The notes below the pieces were generated by a model. That model ran no database searches, had not been told where the DNA came from, and saw only the letters and a list, made by a program, of their open reading frames with translations. 64,000 nt of DNA from Pseudoduganella rivuli (GTDB lineage: Bacteria > Pseudomonadota > Gammaproteobacteria > Burkholderiales > Burkholderiaceae_D), in NCBI RefSeq assembly GCF_009674485.1, contig NZ_WKJJ01000016.1, positions 163,158 to 227,157 of the forward strand, read 5' to 3'. Shown piece by piece: positions 41,803 through 48,843 of this stretch. Each line of letters starts with the position of its first letter. The first letter of the stretch is position 1. The position numbers were made by a program, and so were the translations under genes.

Positions 41803-42393
41803 TTAAGCCGCGACCGCGTTCATGCCGATGGAAATGCGCGGCGCCGACACCGGGTGCGGTTCCACGTGGTGTTCCAGCCAGTTCGGGAACACCAGCATCT
41901 GGCCCAGCGCCGGCTGCGCGGCGGTCAGCCCGCCGCCATTGAAACCCCGCCCCGCCACCTGCCCCAGCTTGACGGCGGGACGCGGGTCGTGGAACAGCAC
42001 GGGATTCGACCCTTCCGGCACCTGGATATAAAACGCGGCCGACAGCAGGCGGTTCGGATGCATGTGCTGCATATTGAATCCCCCCTCCTCATGCAGGTTG
42101 ACCCAGCCTTCGACGCGGAAGCGGATCGCGCCCGGCAACTGCATTTCCTGCAAGACCTGGCCAAACACGGTTTGCGCCGCCACGTGCAGCGGCTCGAACG
42201 CCGGCTGTTGCAGCAGCGTGGTGTCGCTGTTCCAGCCACGGCGGATGGTGCGGCCGGCCGGCTGAGGCTGCGCCGCGCGCAATTGCCGGATCACGTCCAG
42301 CCACAGGGGGAAATACGGTTGAAGGTAAGCGAGGTCGAATGACCAGATCGTGGTCGGGAAAATATCCTGGCGGCTGACGGCGATTTCAGGCAT
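41803..42393 (-). CDS. Putative 2OG-Fe(II) oxygenase (TIGR02466-like)
   Basis: A 196-residue protein with the double-stranded beta-helix pattern of the TIGR02466 family: WVNLHEEGGFNMQHMHPNRL, SAAFYIQVPEG, VLFHDPRP, and LVFPNWLEHHVEPH followed by RISIGMN. Candidate iron ligands are the His residues of the MQHMH block and of WLEHHV, and the final Arg would bind 2-oxoglutarate. The substrate is unknown. The start follows AAAGG. Confidence 0.78.
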   Translation of the reverse strand: MPEIAVSRQDIFPTTIWSFDLAYLQPYFPLWLDVIRQLRAAQPQPAGRTIRRGWNSDTTLLQQPAFEPLHVAAQTVFGQVLQEMQLPGAIRFRVEGWVNLHEEGGFNMQHMHPNRLLSAAFYIQVPEGSNPVLFHDPRPAVKLGQVAGRGFNGGGLTAAQPALGQMLVFPNWLEHHVEPHPVSAPRISIGMNAVAA

Positions 42394-42419
42394 GCGAACC
42401 TTTCAATTGTTTTTGTATG

Positions 42420-42959
42420 TCAGTTCGAATTGCAGCTACAGAAGCGCTTGCGCGGTTTCGCGTCGTCGCCGTCCGTGGGCGCGGCGCCGCCGTCGAGTTG
42501 CTTCCAAAAGAAAGTCGTATCGACGCCGTACGGCGAACGCACCTGGCCGGCGCGGGTGTAGCCGAAACGCGCAAAAAAGCCTTCGCCCGTGGCCGTGCTG
42601 TGCAATTGCAGTGCTTTCACGCCCCAGCCGCATGCGACTTCTTCCATGCGCGCCAGCAGCGCCTTGCCCAGGCCCTGGCCGCGCGCTTCCGGCAACAGGT
42701 AGCACAGCGCCAGCTTGCCGGCGCCCGTCAGCAGCGCCACGCCGACAACATTGCCGTCCTGCAGCGCCACCAGCGAATGATTGGTGGGCGACTGGAACCA
42801 GCTGGCCACCATTTGCGGGGTTTTATTGCCGAGCCACGCGCCCAGGATGGCGGGGTCATTGTTGTGGTCGAGGACACAGCATTCGGCGATGGAGCGCCGT
42901 AAAACATTGCATGCCGCAGCAGCGTCGCCAGATGCAGCAATACGAATTTCAAGACTCAT
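42420..42959 (-). CDS. GNAT family N-acetyltransferase
   Basis: A 179-residue acetyltransferase. The acetyl-CoA loop of motif A is LCYLLPEARGQGLGKALLAR (Q/RxxGxG/A as RGQGLG), preceded by the strand NVVGVALLTGAGK. The C-terminal part has LHSTATGEGFFARFGYTRAG. The acceptor is unknown. It lies 26 bp upstream of the 2OG-like gene on the same strand, so the two may form a small operon. Confidence 0.85.
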   Translation of the reverse strand: MSLEIRIAASGDAAAACNVLRRSIAECCVLDHNNDPAILGAWLGNKTPQMVASWFQSPTNHSLVALQDGNVVGVALLTGAGKLALCYLLPEARGQGLGKALLARMEEVACGWGVKALQLHSTATGEGFFARFGYTRAGQVRSPYGVDTTFFWKQLDGGAAPTDGDDAKPRKRFCSCNSN

Positions 42960-43097
42960 GTGTACTCACAAAATAATGCCGATCACCCCGGCGCCGGCGG
43001 CTTGCCACCGGCACACAGCGCGACTATACACCAGCCAGAAAAAGCTCGTGTCGCGTGCCGTGCGTTTTGCTTTGCCTCGAAATCGTGATTTATATAT

Positions 43098-43112
43098 TAC
43101 GAAAAATTCGTA
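43098..43112. promoter_or_regulatory. Palindrome in the sulfate-binding protein promoter region
   Basis: TACGAA-AAA-TTCGTA is a perfect 6-bp inverted repeat 63 bp before the sbp start, next to an AT-rich TATATATT that could be a -10 element. It may be an operator. The same ATTCGT half-site recurs in the 40821-40905 region. Confidence 0.45.
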
Positions 43113-43174
43113 TCTTTTCCGGCGCGAATTATAGACCATGCCTATATGTTTTTCACAACAGGAACAAAGCCCCC

Positions 43175-44191
43175 ATGACACAGAAAAGTAATAAGCGCCG
43201 TACCCTGATCGCGACCGCCCTGGTCGCCGCCGCCCTGCCATTTGCGACGCCATCGTTTGCGGCGGACACGGCCATCCTGAATGTGTCGTATGACGTCATG
43301 CGCGAAGTATTCAAGGACATCAATCCGGCGTTTATCGCGGACTACAAGAAGAAAACGGGCGAGACCGTGACTGTCAACCAGTCGCATGGCGGCTCGTCGA
43401 AACAGGCGCGCTCCGTGGCCGATGGCCTGGAAGCATCGGTGGTGACGTTGAACCAGGCCAACGACGTGGACTTGCTGGCCGACCGTGGCCTGGTGGCGGC
43501 CGACTGGAAAGCCAAATTCCCGCACAACGCAGCGCCGTTCTATTCCACCGTGATTTACCTGGTCCGCAAGGGCAATCCTAAAAACATCAAGGACTGGGCC
43601 GACCTGGCCAAGCCGGACGTGAAAGTCATCATCCCGAACCCGAAAACCTCGGGCAACGGCCGCTACTCGTACCTGGCCGCGTGGGGCTCGGTGTTGAAAA
43701 AAGGCGGCACGGAAGCGCAGGCGCGCGACCTGGTGGGCAAGATCTTCAAGAATGTGCCCGTGATGGATACCGGCGGCCGCGCCGCCACCACCACGTTCGC
43801 GCAGCGCCAGATCGGCGACGTGCTGGTGACGTTTGAAAATGAAGTATTCCTCGTCAAGGATGAATTCGGCGACCAGTTCGACATCGTCTATCCACCGACG
43901 TCGGTGCTGGCGGAATCGCCCGTGGCCATCGTCGATAAGGTCGTCGACAAGCGCAACCTGCGCAAACCCGCGACGGCTTACCTGAACTTCCTGTATTCGG
44001 ACGCCGGCCAGGAAATCCTGGCCAAACACTTCCTGCGTCCCCGTTCGGAAGCCGTGGCGAAAAAGTACGCGGCCAGCTTCAAGCCGATCACCTTGCAAAG
44101 CGTCGATGAAGTATTCGGCGGCTGGCGTGCAGTGCAGAAAAAACACTTCGACGACGGCGGCGAATTCGACAAGATTTACAGCGCCAAATAA
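43175..44191 (+). CDS. sbp: Sulfate/thiosulfate-binding periplasmic protein
   Basis: A 338-residue ABC solute-binding protein. The signal peptide is LIATALVAAALPFATPSFAA with cleavage near residue 30. Family blocks: LNVSYDVMREVFKDINPAF, VNQSHGGSSKQARSVADGLE with the sulfate-binding Ser/Gly loop, VIIPNPKTSGNGRYSYLAAW, and TTFAQRQIGDVLVTFENEVF. The ATG at 43175 begins MTQKSNKRRT; a longer open frame from 43055 crosses the promoter. No cysT, cysW or cysA follows, so it must use a transporter encoded elsewhere. A strong terminator follows. Confidence 0.92.
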   Translation: MTQKSNKRRTLIATALVAAALPFATPSFAADTAILNVSYDVMREVFKDINPAFIADYKKKTGETVTVNQSHGGSSKQARSVADGLEASVVTLNQANDVDLLADRGLVAADWKAKFPHNAAPFYSTVIYLVRKGNPKNIKDWADLAKPDVKVIIPNPKTSGNGRYSYLAAWGSVLKKGGTEAQARDLVGKIFKNVPVMDTGGRAATTTFAQRQIGDVLVTFENEVFLVKDEFGDQFDIVYPPTSVLAESPVAIVDKVVDKRNLRKPATAYLNFLYSDAGQEILAKHFLRPRSEAVAKKYAASFKPITLQSVDEVFGGWRAVQKKHFDDGGEFDKIYSAK

Positions 44192-44228
44192 GCGCAAAAT
44201 AAGTCATTTCGCCACACACCAGCCCCGC

Positions 44229-44253
44229 AAGCCCCGCACTGCGGGGCTTTTTT
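44229..44253 (+). terminator. Rho-independent terminator after sbp
   Basis: AAGCCCCGC (44229-44237), loop ACT, GCGGGGCTT (44241-44249), with a run of six T at 44248-44253. A textbook terminator making sbp monocistronic. Confidence 0.93.
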
Positions 44254-44417
44254 GCATTTCAGCGACGGATACGGCTGACATTCCATGGACGAGCTTGCTG
44301 ATTTCCTGTATCTTCGTAGGTGGGGAAATATTGCCGTATAGATATTGTGCAGTGCACTAGCAACGCGCTTTTTTACGATACGCAGCCGATTTTCCAACCT
44401 CCCAATTTCGAATTAAC

Positions 44418-45293
44418 ATGATCAAGAAAACAGTAGCCGCCCTGCTGATGTCCTTGAGCGCCGCCGCTATGGCGTTGCCGCTCGGCTCGCAAAATGTGCT
44501 GGTGGTCGAAGACGACACCGGCAAAATCCTGCTTGAAAAAAACGCCACCGCCCAGGTGCCCATCGCTTCGCTGACCAAGCTGATGACGGCCATGGTGGTG
44601 CTGGACGCCAAACAGGACATGAATGAAGTCATCAACATCGACCGCTCCGATGTCGACATGCTCAAGCACAGCCAGTCGCGCGTACCGGTCGGCGCCGCGA
44701 TTTCGCGCGCCGACGTGCTGCAACTGGCGCTGATGTCGTCCGATAACCGCGCGGCCGCCGCGCTGGCCCGCACCTATCCAGGCGGCCAGCCTGCCTTCAA
44801 GCGCGCCGTCGACCTGAAAATCAAGTCGCTGGGCCTGACCAACACGGTCATCGAAGAACCGACCGGCCTGTCGCCGCACAACGTGTCGACCGCCGCCGAC
44901 CTGGTGAAAATGGCCAACGCGGCCGCCAAATACGACGTCATCCGCGAGATTTCCACCGACAGCAAGGACGTCATCAAGATCAACGGCCGCAAGGTCGAAT
45001 ACCACAACACCAACCGCCTGGTGGGCGCCAAGGGCTGGGACATCGGCATGTCCAAGACCGGTTACACGGAAGAAGCGGGCCGCTGCCTGATCATGCGCAT
45101 CAAATCGGCCGGCCGCAACGCCACCATGGTGCTGCTGAACGCGGGCGCCAGTTCTGCGCGCCTGATGGATGCGCTGAAGATCCGCAAGTTTATTTCCGGC
45201 GATGAGGACAAGCCGGTGAAACCCGTGAAGCAAAGCTTGCGAAAGAAAGCACCGGCATCGAAAACCGCCGCCAAGCGCCGCCGCGCCGCCTGA
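44418..45293 (+). CDS. pbpG: D-alanyl-D-alanine endopeptidase PbpG (PBP7)
   Basis: A 291-residue penicillin-binding protein of the S11 family with a signal peptide (residues 1-19). Active-site motifs: Ser51-Leu-Thr-Lys54, Ser108-Asp-Asn110, and KTG in SKTGYTEEAG near residue 215. PBP7 enzymes cut D-Ala-mDap cross-links in the periplasm. The last 35 residues form an unusually basic Lys/Arg/Ala tail (KTAAKRRRAA) that may bind envelope polyanions. Confidence 0.92.
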   Translation: MIKKTVAALLMSLSAAAMALPLGSQNVLVVEDDTGKILLEKNATAQVPIASLTKLMTAMVVLDAKQDMNEVINIDRSDVDMLKHSQSRVPVGAAISRADVLQLALMSSDNRAAAALARTYPGGQPAFKRAVDLKIKSLGLTNTVIEEPTGLSPHNVSTAADLVKMANAAAKYDVIREISTDSKDVIKINGRKVEYHNTNRLVGAKGWDIGMSKTGYTEEAGRCLIMRIKSAGRNATMVLLNAGASSARLMDALKIRKFISGDEDKPVKPVKQSLRKKAPASKTAAKRRRAA

Positions 45294-45326
45294 CGCCGCT
45301 TCGCCATGTCATAGGGGCGTCCAGTT

Positions 45327-45770
45327 ATGGTTAATCCCTATCACCCGCCCAAGGCATCGCTGGCGCATGCGGAGACACCGGCGTCAACGGAGCAACGCGC
45401 AGGCTTTCCATTTGCCTTGCTGGGACGGTGGATCATTTCGTTGCTGATTGTCGCTTACGGAACCGTTCGCCTGGTCGAACTGGCCAGCGCGTGGGAATGG
45501 CTCGCGGACCGGGCGATCATCGATATCGCATCCAACCCATATATCCGTCTGGCGGCCGACTCCTGCCTCGTGCTCACCGGGTTGCTCCTGTGGCGCCGCT
45601 CAAAGTTCGTCTTTATCCCGCTGCTCGGCCACGTCGCCATCTTCCTGTGGTTTGTCTTTGGTTTCGGCCCTGTTCCGCACCTGCCAGGCTCGGTTTTCCT
45701 CATGTGGGCAGGACAATCGGCGGTTGCCGGATTTTGCGCATGGCTGTTCGTCAAGGAGCGCCTTCGCTAA
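45327..45770 (+). CDS. Hypothetical membrane protein
   Basis: A 147-residue protein with a short Pro-rich cytosolic start (MVNPYHPPKASL, a pattern seen in several small uncharacterised membrane proteins) and four hydrophobic segments: about 30-50, 72-88, 92-112 and 120-140. The last ends in KERLR. No catalytic motif is seen. It lies 33 bp after pbpG on the same strand without a strong terminator between, so it may be co-transcribed. It converges on the next gene with 4 bp between stop codons. Confidence 0.7.
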   Translation: MVNPYHPPKASLAHAETPASTEQRAGFPFALLGRWIISLLIVAYGTVRLVELASAWEWLADRAIIDIASNPYIRLAADSCLVLTGLLLWRRSKFVFIPLLGHVAIFLWFVFGFGPVPHLPGSVFLMWAGQSAVAGFCAWLFVKERLR

Positions 45771-45774
45771 ATAG

Positions 45775-46251
45775 CTAAGGCGGCGGCGAATCTCCTTTAC
45801 GCCGCGCAAGGCACCGCCGGTCACACCCCCACAGCTGCGGCAAAACGCTATTGTCTTTACGCCATTGCCAGGCATGCAGCCAGTACTCGTGACTATTCCG
45901 GCGTATCCAAATATCGCGCCACGGGTTGCGCACGGTGCCGGTCACCACGCGGCACCATTCGCGTGGCGTCATGTGACCGCCGCCATACATCAACTTGTCG
46001 CCTTGAATCATTGCGTAATAATCCTTTCCTTTGAAGCGCAGGCGTAGCTCGGTACCATGTGGCAAGAACAAATCTTTCCACTGGTAGCCCTTGGCAAACG
46101 GCGTCCCCCTGCGATCCTGAAGCCAATTCCGCACCAGCATGGCGATGATTTCTTCCGGCTGGCGGCAATCATTCGCCTTCCGAAGTTCGTACTGAAGTTC
46201 GAAGGATAGCGGGCCTAATACCCTCTCAGTGAATGCCTCGTTCGTACTCAT
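45775..46251 (-). CDS. Small protein with a RAMA/DUF2924-like region
   Basis: A 158-residue basic protein. The ATG at 46251 follows an ideal GGAGG; the frame stays open to 46377 but through repeat DNA. Residues 1-45 look helical (FELQYELRKANDCRQPEEII). Residues 65-120 follow the pattern LPHGTELRLRFKGKDYYAMI, GGGHMTPREWCRVVTG and NPWRDIWIRR. That resembles the RAMA/DUF2924 type of domain (a Gly-Thr-x-Leu strand, a short 'G.x.SP' turn, then NxW), found in restriction- and phage-associated proteins. The C-terminus is Cys/Arg-rich. A 34-nt repeat covers its ribosome-binding site and first codons. The gene is an accessory type unlike its neighbours; its function is unknown. Confidence 0.6.
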   Translation of the reverse strand: MSTNEAFTERVLGPLSFELQYELRKANDCRQPEEIIAMLVRNWLQDRRGTPFAKGYQWKDLFLPHGTELRLRFKGKDYYAMIQGDKLMYGGGHMTPREWCRVVTGTVRNPWRDIWIRRNSHEYWLHAWQWRKDNSVLPQLWGCDRRCLARRKGDSPPP

Positions 46252-46267
46252 GATGCCTCCTTTTGCC
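46234..46267 (-). repeat. 34-nt repeat, copy A (over a start codon)
   Basis: Read leftward: GGCAAAAGGAGGCATCATGA then GTACGAACGAGGCA. It contains the Shine-Dalgarno and ATG of the 158-residue gene and encodes its first residues MSTNEA. Confidence 0.8.
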
Positions 46268-46323
46268 CCATCGCATATAGACTCAGACCACTCGGCTCGG
46301 CATAAGTTCCCCCGGAGACGCAA

Positions 46324-46357
46324 GGCAAAACGAGGCGGCACAAGTACAAAGGAGGCA
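46324..46357 (+). repeat. 34-nt repeat, copy B
   Basis: Reads GGCAAAACGAGGCGGCACAA then GTACAAAGGAGGCA. It is inverted relative to copy A, with 56 bp between them, and is the most diverged of the four. Confidence 0.78.
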
Positions 46358-46401
46358 GTTGCCAGGAGCACAGTCAACGCCTCGCGGCTGATGGGATTGC
46401 A

Positions 46402-46596
46402 TTGGTAATTGGCTTACCACCTGAACAATTACAATTTCTGCGGCCAAGCTTTGTGCGCGATATCGTGCCGCTCGGACGTTGCAAATACGAAGAAGATGCC
46501 AATCCCCTAAAAAAATGGGGAAAGCCGTTAACGCAGGCTTTTCAAGAATATCTGGCCAATGTCCGGAAACAATCTGGCAGTGAGGACCCGCCCTAG
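46402..46596 (+). pseudogene. Possible gene remnant between the repeat pairs
   Basis: A 64-codon open frame from TTG at 46402, open back to 46306 but with no ATG. The product has the look of a real C-terminal segment (LRPSFVRDIVPLGRCKYEED, then NPLKKWGKPLTQAFQEYL, then NVRKQSG), vaguely like the end of a regulator, but I do not recognise the family. Lower GC than the flanks and no ribosome-binding site favour a remnant over a functioning gene. Confidence 0.25.
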
Positions 46597-46611
46597 CCCC
46601 TTCATAGGGGC

Positions 46612-46645
46612 TGCCTCCTTCGTACTCTTGATGCCTCCTTTTGCC
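46612..46645 (-). repeat. 34-nt repeat, copy C
   Basis: Read leftward: GGCAAAAGGAGGCATCAAGA then GTACGAAGGAGGCA. It differs from copy A at only two positions, and one of them changes the ATG start to AAG, so this copy cannot start the equivalent gene. Confidence 0.8.
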
Positions 46646-46733
46646 TCGTAGTCCAGAGCCCCGCAGTACACTGCTCCGGGCAAGCCCGCTCTCGAAGCGG
46701 AGACCGACAAGCCACATTGCCGATATGTTGCAA

Positions 46734-46767
46734 GGCAAAACGAGGCACTACGAGTACGAAGGAGGCA
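46734..46767 (+). repeat. 34-nt repeat, copy D
   Basis: Reads GGCAAAACGAGGCACTACGA then GTACGAAGGAGGCA; inverted relative to copy C, 88 bp apart. It lies 42 bp beyond the recD stop codon. Confidence 0.8.
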
Positions 46768-46809
46768 ATCATTATGGAGGTGGACAGCCCCGCAACCGGG
46801 ATTGCGGCC

Positions 46810-48843
46810 TCACCCCACCAACCCCCGCAAGCCGCTGGCCCGGTGCGTTCTCACCGTCGCCGCCTCGTCCAGCACCCCGGCCACCGGCGTGGCCAGCGTG
46901 AAGTGCGTGCGGGCGCGCGTGATGCCGGTGTAGACCAGCTCGCGCGCCAGCACCGCGCTGGCCGACGTCGGCAGCACCATCACCGTGTGCGCAAATTCCG
47001 AGCCCTGCGATTTGTGGACCGTCATGGCAAACGCGGTCTCCACGTTGCGCAGGCGCGTGGCCAGCACGCTGCGGATGGCCGGGCCTTCGCTGAAATACAC
47101 GCGCAGGGAACCCGGCCGCATCGGGTCCGGCAACGTCAGGCCAATGTCGCCGTTGAACACGCCCGTGGCGTAATCGTTGCGCGTCACCATCACGGGGCGC
47201 CCCACATACCATTCGCCGCGGCGGCGCAGCAAGCCCGCCGCCTCCAGCCTGGCGGCAATCGCGTCGTTCAGGCCGGCGACGCCCCACTCCCCTTCGCGCA
47301 CCGCGCACAGGATGCGGAACGATTCGAACGCCGAGAGCACGTCGCGCACCCACGCTTCGTGGCGCAGCGTATCCTGCGACAGCGCCGCGCCATCGTCGAT
47401 GCCCGCGATCATGCGGCGCAGGTAGTGCTGGTAGCCGCCTTCCGCGCGCGGCCGTCCTTCCAGCGCCAGTTGCAGCACTTGACCATGGTGGGCGGGATCG
47501 ATCCACGCCAGCTGGCCGCTGTCATCGCCACGCAAGACGTCGCGCACGCGCGCCACGTCGCCCGCATTGACGGCCAGCGCCAGTTGCCCGATCGCGCCGC
47601 CAAAGCGCATGCTCTTGCGCAGCATCACCGTTTGCTGGGCCAGCGGTCCGCCGTCCCCCACAAACGCTTCCGGCAGCGCGATCCCCGCCGCGTCGCGCAG
47701 GTAGGCGGCGGTCGCGGCGCTGTAGCCGCCGCTTTCCGCGTCATGGCACATGTCGCCCAGCACCGCGCCGGCTTCCACGGACGCCAGTTGATCCTTGTCG
47801 CCCAGCAGTACCAGCCGCGCATGGGGCGGCAGCGCGTCCAGCAATGACGCCATCATTTCCAGGTGCACCATCGACGCCTCGTCGACGATCAAGACGTCGA
47901 CATCGAGCGGATTGCCCTTGTGGTGCACGAAGTTGCGCGTATCGGGACGCGCGCCCAGCAGGCTGTGCAAAGTGCGCGCCGCGCCCATGCGGGCCGCCAG
48001 TTCCGGTAAATTCAAATCCGGCACCAGCGCGGACAAGGCGCCCAGCGCCTGGTCGATCGATTGCTTCAACCGCGCGGCGGCCTTGCCGGTCGGCGCGGCC
48101 AGCGCGATGCGGATACCTCCGCCCGCCGCAGGCGGCAAGGCGGACGCCGCGGGCAAGCGCTCCATACCCGCCGTGGCGAACAGCAGTGCCAGCAGCCGTG
48201 CCACCGTATATGTCTTGCCGGTGCCGGGACCGCCCGTGATGATGCCCAGGTCGGCCCGCACCGCCACCGCGCACGCGGCCTTTTGCCAGTCCGTGTCGCC
48301 TTCGGCCGCCGGCGGGAACAGGATGTCCAGCCAATGCCGCACGCGTCCCGCATCGATGGCCCGCTGCCGCAGCGCGCGGGCCCGCACCGCGTGCGCCACG
48401 GCGGTTTCGTCGCGCCAGTAGCGGCGCAGGTACAGGCGGTCGCCATCGAGCACCAGCGGCTGGCCGAAATCCAGGTCGGCGGCGGGCCACACCTGTTCGC
48501 ACTGATACAAGTGCGCGCGCCATGCGGTCGCGGATTTCGGCAGCGGCGCGGCGGACGCGCGCAACGCCTGCCAGTCTTCCTCGCTCCAGCCCAGCATGGA
48601 ACGCACCGGCGGGCTGGCGCCGGCCAGGTCGGCCAGCATCAGGCAACTGTGGCCACGTCCTTCCAGTTCCGACAGCAAGACGCACGCCAGCAACAGCGGC
48701 GGCCGGGCCGGACCCAGCGTGGCGACAAAGCGGGCAAACGCGCCGGACAGGCGGCGCAACTGCCCCGCTTCCGTCAAGACATCGATTTGCGCCAGCAACG
48801 CTTGCTGCTCCGGGTCTGGCGTGGTGGTGGAAGTCAACACCAT
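46810..48843 (-). CDS. recD: Exodeoxyribonuclease V subunit alpha RecD
   Basis: RecD, 677 residues, is the 5'-3' helicase of RecBCD, which processes double-strand ends for recombination and degrades foreign linear DNA. Walker A is GGPGTGKTYTVARL near residue 175; Walker B is VDVLIVDEASMVHLEMMASL; the C-terminal helicase motif is AMTVHKSQGSEFAHTVMVLP. ATG at 48843 shares one base with the recB stop (TGATG). Confidence 0.94.
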   Translation of the reverse strand: MVLTSTTTPDPEQQALLAQIDVLTEAGQLRRLSGAFARFVATLGPARPPLLLACVLLSELEGRGHSCLMLADLAGASPPVRSMLGWSEEDWQALRASAAPLPKSATAWRAHLYQCEQVWPAADLDFGQPLVLDGDRLYLRRYWRDETAVAHAVRARALRQRAIDAGRVRHWLDILFPPAAEGDTDWQKAACAVAVRADLGIITGGPGTGKTYTVARLLALLFATAGMERLPAASALPPAAGGGIRIALAAPTGKAAARLKQSIDQALGALSALVPDLNLPELAARMGAARTLHSLLGARPDTRNFVHHKGNPLDVDVLIVDEASMVHLEMMASLLDALPPHARLVLLGDKDQLASVEAGAVLGDMCHDAESGGYSAATAAYLRDAAGIALPEAFVGDGGPLAQQTVMLRKSMRFGGAIGQLALAVNAGDVARVRDVLRGDDSGQLAWIDPAHHGQVLQLALEGRPRAEGGYQHYLRRMIAGIDDGAALSQDTLRHEAWVRDVLSAFESFRILCAVREGEWGVAGLNDAIAARLEAAGLLRRRGEWYVGRPVMVTRNDYATGVFNGDIGLTLPDPMRPGSLRVYFSEGPAIRSVLATRLRNVETAFAMTVHKSQGSEFAHTVMVLPTSASAVLARELVYTGITRARTHFTLATPVAGVLDEAATVRTHRASGLRGLVG

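Larger units (their letters stand above)
46252..46809. other. 558-bp intergenic repeat island between the RAMA-like gene and recD
   Basis: No convincing intact gene. The stretch, with the start of the flanking gene, holds four copies of a 34-nt repeat in order -, +, -, + (46234, 46324, 46612, 46734). They form two inverted pairs with 56- and 88-bp spacers. Base composition is lower in GC than the flanks, notably 46395-46540. A hairpin AGCCCCT-TCAT-AGGGGCT lies at 46595-46612 against copy C. This looks like an accessory or eroded mobile segment. Confidence 0.65.

Noticed and set aside
46234..46767. The four 34-nt repeats as a CRISPR array or integron attC sites
   Set aside because: Orientation alternates, spacers are 56-254 bp, no cas or intI gene is present, and no attC core sites are seen.
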